From: Streptomyces dioscori
GTDB lineage: Bacteria > Actinomycetota > Actinomycetes > Streptomycetales > Streptomycetaceae
Length of the DNA stretch: 64,000 bases
Assembly (NCBI RefSeq): GCF_003024195.1
Contig: NZ_KZ679049.1
Location: 318,556-382,555 of the forward strand
Direction: 5' to 3'
A program made the position numbers and the translations under genes. Shown piece by piece: positions 1-8,117 of this stretch; position 1 is the first letter of the stretch; each line of letters begins with the position of its first letter. Under the pieces are notes generated by a model, which was given only the letters and a program-made list of their open reading frames with translations, made no database searches and was not told the origin of the DNA.

Positions 1-2153
1 ATGGCGCAGCTGCGCTCCGGCAGATGCAGCGCCTTGACGACCCGCGGGTGCAGCTCACCGGCGTGACCGACGAGCGTCTCCACGCCGTCCACCGTGACGT
101 ACAGCGCGGCGCAGCGCCCCGGGTGCCAGGGCGCGTGCCGGTCACCGCGCACGGTCAGTTCGACACCGGCCTCCCGGGCGACGGTACGCGCGGCCTCGAC
201 CGCGTCCGCCCAGTCGGCCGGACGGCCCTTGCCCCACCAGCCGGCCTGCTCACGGGCGCCCGCGAGGACGACGGCGGCGCGGCGCGGCTGCCGCGGCAGC
301 GCGGAGTCGATCCCGGCGATCTCCTCGTCGGTGGGCCGGCGGTCGACGGGCAGCCGCTCGGCCTTGTGCTCCTGACCGGTCGGCCGGAAGACCAGACCGG
401 TCTCGAAGAGCGCGAGGTCGTGCGAGCCCCGGCCGTCGTTGCGGCGCAGCGCGCCGAGGAGCCCCGGCAGCAGCGTCGTACGCATCGCGGGCTCTTCGTC
501 GGAGAGCGGGTTGGCGAGCGTCACCACGGTGCGGCGCGGGTCGTCAGCGTCCAGGCCGAGCTGGTCGAGCACCTCGGTGCCGATGAACGGGTAGTTCAGC
601 GCCTCCACGTACCCGGCGCCGGCCAGCGCGCGGCCGACCCGGCGGTGCAGCCGCTGCCGGTCGGTCAGGCCCAGGCCCGCGGGGGGCTTGGGCAGCGTCG
701 AGGGCAGGTTCTCGTAGCCTTCGAGCCGGATGACCTCTTCGGCCAGGTCGTTCGGGTCGGTGAGGTCGGGCCGCCACGACGGCACGGTGACGATCAGCTC
801 GTCCTGGCCGTAGACGTCGCAGCCGACCTGCTGGAGGCGGCGTACGACGGTCTCGCGGCCGTAGTCGACGCCCGCGACCTTGTCGGGGTGGTTCGCCGGG
901 ATGGTGATGGTGTGCGGCGCGGACGGGGAGATGACCTGGGTGACACCCGCGTCGGCGGTGCCGCCCGCGAGGAGGACCAGCAGGTCGACCGTGCGCTGCG
1001 CGGCGGCGGCAGCGGCCTCGGGGTCGACGCCCCGCTCGAAGCGCTTGGACGCCTCGGAGGCCAGCTTGTGCCGGCGGGCCGTACGCGCGATGGAGATCGG
1101 GTCGAAGTGCGCGGCCTCGACGACGACCTCGGTGGTGGTGCCCTCGGTGTCGTCGATCTCGGTGTTGGCCCCGCCCATGACACCCGCGAGACCGATGGGC
1201 CCGCGGTCGTCGGTGATGACGAGGTCCCCGGCGTCGAGCGTGCGCTTGGCGCCGTCGAGGGTGACGAGCTTCTCGCCCTGCTCGGCCCGGCGCACCCCGA
1301 TCGCACCCTGGATGCGGGAGCGGTCGTACGCGTGCAGGGGCTGGCCGAGCTCCAGCATCACGTAGTTGGTGATGTCGACGGCCAGCGAGATCGGGCGCAT
1401 GCCGGCCTTCTGGAGGCGGCGCGTCAGCCAGATCGGGGAGCTCGCCTCGGGCGACAGACCGGTGACGGTCCGTGCGGTGAAGCGGTCGCAGCCCAGCGGG
1501 TCGGCGACCTGGACCGGGTACCCGAAGGCGTTCGGGCCGGGCACGTCGAGCAGCGCCGGGTCGCGGAGGTCGAGGCCGTAGGCGGTGGCGGCCTCACGGG
1601 CCACACCGCGCATCGACAGGGCGTAGCCGCGGTCGGGCGTGACGGCGATGTCGAGGACCTCGTCGACCAGTTCCAGCAGCTCGATCGCGTCCGTGCCGAC
1701 CTCGTGCTCGGGCGGCAGGACGATGATGCCGCCGCTGCCGTCGTCGCCCATGCCCAGCTCGTCGCCGGAGCAGATCATGCCGTGCGAGGTCTTGCCGTAC
1801 GTCTTGCGCGCGGCGATCGCGAAGTCGCCGGGCAGGACGGCGCCGGGCAGGACCACGACGACCTTGTCGCCGACGGCGAAGTTGCGGGCGCCGCAGACGA
1901 TCTCCTGCGGTTCACCCGTGCCGTTGGCGCTGCCGACGTCGACGGTGCAGAAGCGGATGGGCTTCTTGAAGCCCTCCAGCTCCTCGATGGTCAGCACCTT
2001 GCCGACGACGAGCGGCCCCTTGAGGCCGGCGCCGAGCTGCTCGACCCGCTCGACCTCAAGGCCTGCGGACACGAGCTTGGCCTGCACGTCGCGGCCGGTC
2101 TCGGTGGCGGGGAGGTCGACGTACTCCCGCAGCCAGGAAAGCGGGACCCGCAT
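1..2153 (-). CDS. pheT: Phenylalanyl-tRNA synthetase beta subunit, C-terminus cut by window edge
   Basis: PheT is the large subunit of the alpha2-beta2 enzyme that charges tRNA-Phe; it carries tRNA-binding and editing domains. About 717 codons are visible, starting MRVPLSWLREYVDLP, and the C-terminal anticodon-binding (FDX-ACB) region lies off the left edge. The N-terminal EMAP-like tRNA-binding OB fold is recognisable (KPIRFCTVDVG, then GARNFAVGDKVVVVLPGA). It continues through B3/B4 and B5 stretches such as DIAVTPDRGYALSMRGVARE. The ATG overlaps the pheS stop by one base (TGATG), so the two are translationally coupled. Identification is secure from sequence and from the pheS partner. The whole antisense strand is open, but that frame is a GC-bias shadow. 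Confidence 0.97.
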   Translation of the reverse strand, partial: MRVPLSWLREYVDLPATETGRDVQAKLVSAGLEVERVEQLGAGLKGPLVVGKVLTIEELEGFKKPIRFCTVDVGSANGTGEPQEIVCGARNFAVGDKVVVVLPGAVLPGDFAIAARKTYGKTSHGMICSGDELGMGDDGSGGIIVLPPEHEVGTDAIELLELVDEVLDIAVTPDRGYALSMRGVAREAATAYGLDLRDPALLDVPGPNAFGYPVQVADPLGCDRFTARTVTGLSPEASSPIWLTRRLQKAGMRPISLAVDITNYVMLELGQPLHAYDRSRIQGAIGVRRAEQGEKLVTLDGAKRTLDAGDLVITDDRGPIGLAGVMGGANTEIDDTEGTTTEVVVEAAHFDPISIARTARRHKLASEASKRFERGVDPEAAAAAAQRTVDLLVLLAGGTADAGVTQVISPSAPHTITIPANHPDKVAGVDYGRETVVRRLQQVGCDVYGQDELIVTVPSWRPDLTDPNDLAEEVIRLEGYENLPSTLPKPPAGLGLTDRQRLHRRVGRALAGAGYVEALNYPFIGTEVLDQLGLDADDPRRTVVTLANPLSDEEPAMRTTLLPGLLGALRRNDGRGSHDLALFETGLVFRPTGQEHKAERLPVDRRPTDEEIAGIDSALPRQPRRAAVVLAGAREQAGWWGKGRPADWADAVEAARTVAREAGVELTVRGDRHAPWHPGRCAALYVTVDGVETLVGHAGELHPRVVKALHLPERSCA

Positions 2154-3295
2154 CAGATCTCCATCCCGAACGGCCGGGTGAACCGGACGTCACCCTCGAC
2201 CATGTCTCGCATGTCTTCGACGTTGTGGCGGAACATCAGCATCCGCTCGATGCCGAACCCGAAGGCGAATCCGCTGTACTTCTGGGGGTCCACACCGCAG
2301 GCGGTGAGCACCCGCGGGTTGACCATGCCGCAGCCGCCCAGCTCGATCCAGCCCTCGCTGGAGCAGGTGCGGCAGGGACGGTCGGGGTTGCCGACGGACT
2401 CGCCCTTGCAGACGTAGCAGAGCATGTCCATCTCGGCGGACGGCTCGGTGAAGGGGAAGAAGTTCGGCCGCAGCCGGGTCTTCATGTCGGCCCCGAAGAG
2501 CGAGCGGACCATGTGGTCCAGGGTGCCCTTGAGGTCGGCCATGGTCAGGCCCTCGTCGATGGCGAGCAGCTCGATCTGGTGGAAGACCGGGGTGTGCGTG
2601 GCGTCCAGCTCGTCCGTGCGGTACACGCGGCCGGGGCACACGATGTAGACGGGCGGCTCGCGGTCCAGCATGGCGCGGGCCTGCACCGGCGAGGTGTGGG
2701 TGCGCAGCACGACCCCGGACTCGTCGCCGGAGCCCTCGGCGCCCCGCGCGCCCTTCGCGCCCTGGACGAAGAAGGTGTCCTGCATCTGCCGGGCCGGGTG
2801 GTCCGGGGTGAAGTTGAGGGCGTCGAAGTTGAACCACTCCGCCTCGACCTCGGGGCCCTCGGCGATCTCGTATCCCATGGACACGAAGACGTCCGCGACC
2901 CGCTCCATCATGGTGGTCAGCGGGTGCCGGGCGCCGGCCGGTACGCGGTCGTGGGGCAGCGTGACGTCCACGGCCTCCTCGACCAGCACACGGGCGTCCC
3001 GCTCGGCCTCCAGTTCGACCTGGCGGGCGGCGAGTGCCTTGTTCACCGCGCCGCGGGCCTGGCCGACGAGCTTGCCGGCGGCGGCCTTGGCGTGCGGGGG
3101 CAGGGCGCCGATCTCGCGGTTGGCGAGGGCCAGCGGCGAGGCGCCCCCGGTGTGGGCGACCTTGGCCTCCTGGAGCGTGTCGAGGTCACCGGCGGCGGCG
3201 AAGGCGGCGAGCGCCTCGTCCCGCATGCGCTCGATCTCTTCCGGTTTCAGTGCCTCGACCTCAACAGGGTCGTACGACTTGTTCGGTGCCGACAT
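2153..3295 (-). CDS. pheS: Phenylalanyl-tRNA synthetase alpha subunit
   Basis: PheS is the catalytic class II synthetase subunit, activating phenylalanine with ATP and transferring it to tRNA-Phe. The protein has 380 residues, usual for actinobacteria. It has an N-terminal coiled-coil region (EEIERMRDEALAAFAAAGDL) followed by the class II core: motif 1 near HPLTTMMERVADVFVSMGY, motif 2 around VLRTHTSPVQARAM, and motif 3 in the C-terminal GFGIERMLMFR. An 'EPSAEMDMLC' stretch is typical of PheS. The start follows a short GGAAGAG element and begins MSAPNKSYDP. It is first in the pheST operon. The 198-nt leader upstream holds a repeated 11-mer, annotated separately. Confidence 0.98.
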   Translation of the reverse strand: MSAPNKSYDPVEVEALKPEEIERMRDEALAAFAAAGDLDTLQEAKVAHTGGASPLALANREIGALPPHAKAAAGKLVGQARGAVNKALAARQVELEAERDARVLVEEAVDVTLPHDRVPAGARHPLTTMMERVADVFVSMGYEIAEGPEVEAEWFNFDALNFTPDHPARQMQDTFFVQGAKGARGAEGSGDESGVVLRTHTSPVQARAMLDREPPVYIVCPGRVYRTDELDATHTPVFHQIELLAIDEGLTMADLKGTLDHMVRSLFGADMKTRLRPNFFPFTEPSAEMDMLCYVCKGESVGNPDRPCRTCSSEGWIELGGCGMVNPRVLTACGVDPQKYSGFAFGFGIERMLMFRHNVEDMRDMVEGDVRFTRPFGMEI

Positions 3296-3493
3296 CTCTT
3301 CCCGTGCTTCCGATTGGTTGGCCGACGGTCCCCGTCGTGACTCGCGGGACGCTGTGTCCCTGAAAAGCCCTGTCCCTGAAATGGGGACACAAAAGTGCCA
3401 AAGGCCAAGTCTAACGGGGGTGAGTGCCCGGCTCGGACGCCTGGTCCGGGCCGGGCCGGGTGTGCGAATGCGCCCGTGGGGGCCGCTTCGGCG
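3296..3493 (-). promoter_or_regulatory. pheST leader region with a repeated 11-mer
   Basis: This gap between the pheS start and the end of the histidine kinase must hold the pheST promoter and the kinase 3' end. On the plus strand an 11-mer TGTCCCTGAAA occurs twice 16 nt apart at about 3355-3381. A possible -35-like TTAGAC lies upstream on the minus strand. I see no T-box consensus and no convincing Phe-rich leader peptide. The regulatory role is inferred only from position. Confidence 0.3.
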
Positions 3494-4675
3494 TTACTGC
3501 AGATACGCCGGGGTGCCCACGGGCAGCGTAAATCGGAACTGTGCGCCGCCCTCGGGGGCGCGGCCGACGGTGATGGTGCCGCCGTGGGCTTCGACGATGC
3601 CCTTGACGATGTACAGCCCGAGGCCGGTGCCGCCGCGCTTGCTGCCCCGCCAGAAGCGGGTGAAGACGCGGTTCATGGACTCCTCCGGGATTCCGGGGCC
3701 CTCGTCGCTCACCGTGACCGACGTGCAGACGTCCTCCCCTTCGCGGGGCGACGGCGCGGGCTCCACGTCGATGGTGACGGTTCCCTCGCCGTGCCGCACC
3801 GCATTTTCCAGCAGATTGCTGAGGACCTGGTCGACCTTGTCGGGGTCGGCCCACAGGTCGGGCAGCGGCTGGCCGATGCGCAGCAGGAAGCGGTCGGCGG
3901 ACTGTCCTGAGGCCACGTACGCCTGGATGTGGCGGCCGACGGCGGCGCCTATGTCCACCGGCTGCCGCCGTACCTCAAGGCGCCCGGAGTCGATGCGGGA
4001 GATGTCGAGGAGTTCGGCGATGAGGCGGGTGACCCGGTTGGCGTCCGCGTCGACCGTCTCCAGCATCAGCTTCTTCTGGTCGTCGGTGAAGCGCTCCCAC
4101 TTGGCGAGCAGTGTGGCGGTGAAGCCCTTGACGGAGGTGAGCGGCGAGCGCAGTTCGTGGGCGACCGTGGCGATCAGCTCGGCGTGGCTGCGCTCGGTGC
4201 GGCGGCGGCCCTCGGTGTCGCGGAGCGAGACGACGACCCGGCGGACCGGTCCGGTGGGCCGCACCCGTACGTACCGCGCCGTGACCAGGACCTCGCGGCC
4301 GCCGGGAAGCAGGAGGTTGCGCTCGGGCTGCCCGACCCGGATCGCGAGTCCGCCGTACGGGTCCGTCAGCTGCCACCAGCGGCGGCCTTCGAGGTCCTCC
4401 AGGGGCAGGGCCCGCTCCAGATGGTGGCCGAGTGCCTCGGCGGCCGGGGTGGCGGTGATCCGGGCGGCGGCGGCGTTGAAGCAGATCACCCGGCCGCGTT
4501 CGTCGGCGATCACGAGGCCGTCGGGGAGGTCGTCGGGGTCGATGCCGAGCTCTTGGATGCTCGCGGGATCGGCGTGCCGGGGCGCGGGCGCGCTCCGCAC
4601 CTCGTGTGCCCGCAGCGCGCTCTGCGCACCGCTCGTGCCGACACTCATCCCCGTACCCCACCTCTCGTCCGGCAT
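3494..4675 (-). CDS. PAS-domain sensor histidine kinase (orphan)
   Basis: A cytoplasmic two-component sensor kinase of 393 residues with no obvious transmembrane segment. A PAS-like region (about 40-160) ends in VVVSLRDTEGRRRTE and leads into a HisKA domain with phospho-acceptor His173 in VAHELRSPLTSVKGF. The HATPase_c domain has the N box NLLENAVRHGEG (about 287-298), G1 DEGPGIP (324-330) and G2 GTGLGLYIVKGIVEAHGG (from 349). All catalytic motifs look intact. No response regulator is adjacent, so its partner is unknown. Two starts have credible ribosome sites: ATG at 4675 with GGGAGG ten nt upstream, and ATG at 4648 (MSVGTSG) with GGTGGGG; I kept the longer one. Confidence 0.92.
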   Translation of the reverse strand: MPDERWGTGMSVGTSGAQSALRAHEVRSAPAPRHADPASIQELGIDPDDLPDGLVIADERGRVICFNAAAARITATPAAEALGHHLERALPLEDLEGRRWWQLTDPYGGLAIRVGQPERNLLLPGGREVLVTARYVRVRPTGPVRRVVVSLRDTEGRRRTERSHAELIATVAHELRSPLTSVKGFTATLLAKWERFTDDQKKLMLETVDADANRVTRLIAELLDISRIDSGRLEVRRQPVDIGAAVGRHIQAYVASGQSADRFLLRIGQPLPDLWADPDKVDQVLSNLLENAVRHGEGTVTIDVEPAPSPREGEDVCTSVTVSDEGPGIPEESMNRVFTRFWRGSKRGGTGLGLYIVKGIVEAHGGTITVGRAPEGGAQFRFTLPVGTPAYLQ

Positions 4676-4772
4676 CCGGGGCCAACCTCCCTGCTCAAGC
4701 GCAGCCGAGAGCTTGGGGGGCGGGTCCCCGGGCCCGTCACCCTACTAGCTGGGAGTGACCGGACGGACCCCC

Positions 4773-5615
4773 TCAGGAACGAGCACGGCGGGCACGCTGC
4801 GCGCGAGCCGACGCGTAGAGACATACGGCGGCGGCCGTCGCGAGGTTCAGGCTTTCGGCCTTGCCGTGGATCGGTACGCGCACGACGGCGTCCGCCAGCG
4901 CACGCGTCTCCGCCGGGAGCCCCCACGCCTCGTTGCCGAAGACCCAGGCGGTCGGCCCGCCCATGGTGCCCTTGTCGAGTTCGTCGTCGAGGTCGTCCTC
5001 GCCCGCGCCGTCGGCGGCCAGGATGCGTACGCCGGCGTCCCTGAGCCCTTGCACGGCCTGCTCCACGGGGACGCCGACCGCGACGGGCAGGTGGAACAGC
5101 GAGCCGACCGACGCCCGTACGGACTTGGGGTTGTAGAGGTCGACGGAGGCGTCGGTGAGGACGACGGCGTCGGCGCCGGCCGCGTCGGCGCAGCGCAGCA
5201 CGGTGCCCGCGTTGCCGGGGTCCCGGACGTGCGCCAGGACGGCGACCAGCTTGGGCCGGGCCGCGACGATCTCTTCGAAGGGGGTGTCCAGGAAGCGGCA
5301 GATGCCGACGAGTCCCTGCGGGGTGACGGTCGTCGAGATGTCCGCGATCACGTCGTCGTCGGCGAGGTGCAGCCGGGCTCCGGCGTCCCGGGCCTCCCCC
5401 ACGATGTCGGCGTACCGCTCGGCGGCGTCGACCGTGGCGAACAGTTCGACGAGCGCGGGTTCGCCGCCGACGCGGTGGGCGGCGGCCTCCCGTACGGCCT
5501 GGGGGCCCTCGGCGAGGAACAGCCGCTCCTTGCCCCGGAAGCTGCGCCTGGCGAGCCGCCGGGCGGCGGAGACGCGCTGCGAGCGGGGGGAGATCAGCTC
5601 GGGGCCGGTGGGCAT
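4773..5615 (-). CDS. TrmH/SpoU-family rRNA or tRNA 2'-O-methyltransferase
   Basis: A SPOUT (trefoil-knot) methyltransferase of 280 residues that would use S-adenosylmethionine to methylate a ribose 2'-OH in rRNA or tRNA. An N-terminal substrate-binding subdomain (FLAEGPQAVREAAAH) precedes the SpoU domain. Motif 1 is HVRDPGNAGTVLRCADAAGA with the conserved Asn-x-x-Gly, motif 2 is WVFGNEAWGL, and motif 3 is IPIHG-like VPIHGKAESLNLATAAAV. The substrate base cannot be told from sequence. It follows the infC-rpmI-rplT operon in the same direction after a terminator-like hairpin, a context shared by many actinobacteria. Confidence 0.93.
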   Translation of the reverse strand: MPTGPELISPRSQRVSAARRLARRSFRGKERLFLAEGPQAVREAAAHRVGGEPALVELFATVDAAERYADIVGEARDAGARLHLADDDVIADISTTVTPQGLVGICRFLDTPFEEIVAARPKLVAVLAHVRDPGNAGTVLRCADAAGADAVVLTDASVDLYNPKSVRASVGSLFHLPVAVGVPVEQAVQGLRDAGVRILAADGAGEDDLDDELDKGTMGGPTAWVFGNEAWGLPAETRALADAVVRVPIHGKAESLNLATAAAVCLYASARAQRARRARS

Positions 5616-5749
5616 GGCTTCACCTTCGGTTCACGGGCAGCGGCGGAGCGCCCTCTGTTGTTTCCGCCGCGGCGGTGCTCTGCCACGACGGCGGATTCCG
5701 GCGGTGCCGATCCGGCCGACTCCACGCGCAGCGAGAAGAAACCACATGA

Positions 5750-5798
5750 GAACAAAACAAATGTGGGCCCGCAGCCGTGAGGCGAGCGAGCCCACACA
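5750..5798 (-). terminator. Rho-independent terminator of the infC-rpmI-rplT operon
   Basis: On the minus strand, just after rplT, TGTGGGC (5790-5796) pairs with GCCCACA (5762-5768). A T-rich tail TTTGTTTTGTTCT follows, corresponding to the A-rich plus-strand run at 5748-5760. Both stem and U-tract fit an intrinsic terminator. Confidence 0.75.
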
Positions 5799-5826
5799 CA
5801 GGTTCCGGCCGAGGCCAGCGCCAGCG

Positions 5827-6210
5827 TCACGCAGCCTTGGGCGCGTTGACGTCCGACGGCAAAGCCTTCTGCGCGACCTCGACGAGCGCGGCGAACGCGC
5901 CCGCGTCGTTGACGGCCAGCTCCGCGAGGATCTTGCGGTCCACCTCGATGTTGGCGGCGTTCAGACCCTGGATGAGGCGGTTGTACGTCATGCCGTTCTG
6001 GCGGGCCGCAGCGTTGATGCGCTGGATCCACAGCCGGCGGAAGTCGCCCTTGCGCTTCTTGCGGTCGTTGTAGTTGTAGACCAGGGAGTGGGTGACCTGC
6101 TCCTTGGCCTTGCGGTACAGACGCGAACGCTGACCGCGGTAGCCGCTGGCGGCTTCGAGGATCGCCCGGCGCTTCTTGTGGGCGTTGACTGCCCGCTTGA
6201 CGCGTGCCAC
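5827..6210 (-). CDS. rplT: 50S ribosomal protein L20
   Basis: L20 binds 23S rRNA early in 50S assembly. The 127-residue protein begins MARVKRAVNAHKKRRAILE, highly basic at the N-terminus, with the L20 signature YRSRLYRKAKEQ-type segment (QRSRLYRKAKEQVTHSL) and the globular region WIQRINAAARQNGMTYNRLI. It is the last gene of the infC operon, 94 nt after rpmI and followed by a strong terminator. In Firmicutes and enterobacteria L20 represses its own operon through mRNA binding. No clear L20-binding mimic was identified here. Confidence 0.99.
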   Translation of the reverse strand: MARVKRAVNAHKKRRAILEAASGYRGQRSRLYRKAKEQVTHSLVYNYNDRKKRKGDFRRLWIQRINAAARQNGMTYNRLIQGLNAANIEVDRKILAELAVNDAGAFAALVEVAQKALPSDVNAPKAA

Positions 6211-6304
6211 TTGTTAACTCCTTGTAGCGGGACCGTGGTGGTCGTCACACGGTCCGAAATCGACTGGGTCCCGGTCCTGACGTGCGGCGCCGAAGCGCCG
6301 GACG

Positions 6305-6499
6305 TCACTTGCCGAGAAGCTTCTTGATCTTCTTGGCGTCGCCCGGGGCCATCTCGGCGTTGCCGGTGAGGCGGCGCGTCACGCGCGACGACTTGTGCTC
6401 AAGCAGGTGGCGCTTGCCGGCACGCTCGCGGAGCACCTTGCCGGAGCCGGTGATCTTGAAGCGCTTGCTGGCACCGCTGTGCGACTTGTTCTTCGGCAT
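6305..6499 (-). CDS. rpmI: 50S ribosomal protein L35
   Basis: L35 is a small basic 50S protein of 64 residues. I set the start at the ATG beginning MPKNKSHSGASKRFKITGSG, which matches the conserved L35 N-terminus. The frame is open 23 codons further upstream, but that extension is not conserved in the family. An AGGAGAGAACGG-like ribosome site precedes the chosen start. It sits between infC and rplT in the usual order. Confidence 0.98.
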   Translation of the reverse strand: MPKNKSHSGASKRFKITGSGKVLRERAGKRHLLEHKSSRVTRRLTGNAEMAPGDAKKIKKLLGK

Positions 6500-6628
6500 G
6501 GCGCCGTTCTCTCCTCGTCGGTGGCGTTCCTGTGCCCGGTCGTCAGACCGGGCACAACGGAACGTCATATGTATCGGTTGACGTCCCCGGACTCGCGTCC
6601 GGAAACCCCTGGGACTCGCACCCCGGGA

Positions 6629-7306
6629 TCAGGCTTCGGCGGGAGCCTCGGCCGGGGCCTCTGCGGCCTCGGTCGCGGCGACCTCCTCGTCGGAGATGTC
6701 GTCACCCGCGTGGTTCTGCGACTTGCCCGGGTTGGCCTTCGCCTCCGCCTTGCGGGCCGCCTGGGCCTCGCGGGCTTCGGCCATCGCCTCTGTCTTCTTC
6801 TTGTGCGGGCCGAGAACCATGATCATGTTTCGGCCGTCCTGCTTCGGGTTCGACTCGACGAACCCGAGGTCCTCGACGTCCGAGGCGAGCCGCTGCAGCA
6901 GTCGGTAGCCGAGTTCCGGCCTGGACTGCTCGCGACCACGGAACATGATCGTGATCTTGACCTTGTCGCCCTGCTTGAGGAACCGGACGACGTGACCCTT
7001 CTTGGTGTCATAGTCGTGCGGGTCGATCTTCGGCCGGAGCTTCATCTCCTTGATGACCGTGTGCGCCTGGTTCTTGCGCGCCTCACGGGCCTTCATGGCC
7101 GACTCGTACTTGAACTTGCCGTAGTCCATGAGCTTGCAGACCGGCGGACGCGCGGTCGCGGCCACCTCGACCAGGTCGAGGTCGTACTCCTGCGCAAGCT
7201 CCAGGGCCTTGGCAAGCGGAACAATCCCGACCTGCTCACCGCTGGGACCGACAAGTCGTACCTCGGGAACGCGAATCCGGTCGTTGATGCGGGGCTCGGC
7301 GCTGAT
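6629..7306 (-). CDS. infC: Translation initiation factor IF-3, apparent ATC start
   Basis: IF-3 prevents premature subunit joining and checks the start codon on the 30S subunit. The conserved N-terminal IF3 domain reads ISAEPRINDRIRVPEVRLVG, then GIVPLAKALELAQEYDLDLV. This lies upstream of the first in-frame ATG (7165, MAATARPPVCKLMDYGKF), so that ATG cannot be the true start. The only well-placed candidate is ATC at 7304-7306, four nt after a perfect AGGAGG (7311-7316), giving 225 residues. E. coli infC uses AUU and is autoregulated by IF-3 through it; a similar loop is inferred here. The C-terminus carries an acidic, alanine-rich tail typical of streptomycete IF-3. Confidence 0.93.
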   Translation of the reverse strand: MSAEPRINDRIRVPEVRLVGPSGEQVGIVPLAKALELAQEYDLDLVEVAATARPPVCKLMDYGKFKYESAMKAREARKNQAHTVIKEMKLRPKIDPHDYDTKKGHVVRFLKQGDKVKITIMFRGREQSRPELGYRLLQRLASDVEDLGFVESNPKQDGRNMIMVLGPHKKKTEAMAEAREAQAARKAEAKANPGKSQNHAGDDISDEEVAATEAAEAPAEAPAEA

Positions 7307-7731
7307 GGATCCTCCTCGGATAGCACCACACGGCTGTCTGGCAGACAGCTCGCGTACGTCTTCTCACTGAACCAACCGCCATGGGACATGAAAAATGCCC
7401 CGGACGGGACACAGGCGGTGGCTCCAAGGATGACCGGAGCACCGCCGCGGTCAACCGCGGGGCGCATATCCAGCGGCTCCATCGTCCGTACGGAACGATG
7501 GGGGCCGCCTGACCGGGTGACCCGCCTTCCCGGAGGATGGTCGGGTGGGAGTTCGGAGCCTCCACTTGTGGGCCGGGCACAGGAGTGTCCGGCCGGTCGT
7601 TACACAAGGTTAGCAGTTCCCCCCGGGTGGTGCGAATCGGTGTGCGCGCACCGGTTCCGGCTCTCGCGCGCGCGGGGTGTACGCGTCTCCCGCGGGCGGG
7701 GCCCGGCGGGCCGGGGCCTATCGTGTGGGGC
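7307..7731 (-). promoter_or_regulatory. Long 5' leader and promoter region of infC
   Basis: About 420 nt without a convincing gene separate infC from the divergent DUF1844 gene. On the infC side there is a perfect CTGTCTG/CAGACAG inverted repeat just above the ribosome site. A stronger hairpin lies at 7479-7502 (CCATCGT/ACGATGG with a palindromic CCGTACGG loop). A weak promoter-like pair (TTCGCA, 18 nt, TAACCT on the minus strand) lies near 7610-7640. A leader of roughly 300 nt would fit attenuation or autoregulation of the ribosomal operon. A 129-codon minus-strand frame through the region starts out of frame with infC and has no known homology, so I do not call it. Confidence 0.4.
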
Positions 7732-8088
7732 ATGAGTGACACCCCTCCTGAGTCCCCCGGTTTCGACGACATGACCCGCGACATCGCCGAGGTCCCCGCG
7801 GTCGAGGTCCTGGTCACGGTCGCCGTGAACCTGATGAGCGCCGCCGCCGTGAAGCTCGGCCTGTCCGAGGAGGGCGACAAGTACAAGGACCTCGACGAGG
7901 CCCGCAAGCTGGTCCACGCCCTGGCCGGGCTGCTCGACGCGAGCGCGACCGAGATCAGCTCCTTCCACGCCTCGCCGCTGCGCGACGGCCTGAAGTCGCT
8001 GCAGCTGGCGTTCCGCGAGGCGTCGCTGGTCCCGGACGAGCCGGGCCAGGGCCCGGGCGAGAAGTACACGGGTCCGGTCTACGGCTGA
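7732..8088 (+). CDS. DUF1844 family protein
   Basis: A small soluble protein of 118 residues starting MSDTPPESPGFDDMTRDIAEVPAVEVL. The helical core MSAAAVKLGLSEEG followed by DLDEARKLVHALAGLLDA is the DUF1844 signature, found across actinobacteria and other phyla without a proven function. The frame is open about 65 codons upstream, but that part is a low-complexity leader and the ATG matches the family start. It is divergent from infC. Conservation next to infC suggests a housekeeping role; no biochemical function can be assigned. Confidence 0.85.
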   Translation: MSDTPPESPGFDDMTRDIAEVPAVEVLVTVAVNLMSAAAVKLGLSEEGDKYKDLDEARKLVHALAGLLDASATEISSFHASPLRDGLKSLQLAFREASLVPDEPGQGPGEKYTGPVYG

Positions 8089-8117
8089 TACCGACCGCCT
8101 CCTCGCACGGGGCGTAT

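Noticed and set aside
24..2417. 797-codon plus-strand frame opposite pheT and pheS
   Set aside because: Its residues are GC-bias artefacts (Arg/Gly/Ala runs) and both strands cannot be coding here; pheT and pheS are unmistakable.
3296..3493. T-box or Phe attenuator before pheS
   Set aside because: No T-box consensus, no Phe-rich leader peptide and no clear terminator/antiterminator pair were found.
7165..7165. ATG at 7165 as the infC start
   Set aside because: It would remove the conserved N-terminal IF-3 domain, which is intact in frame upstream.
7093..7482. 129-codon minus-strand ORF in the infC leader
   Set aside because: It is out of frame with infC, overlaps its N-terminus and shows no conserved motif; a leader peptide is possible but unsupported.
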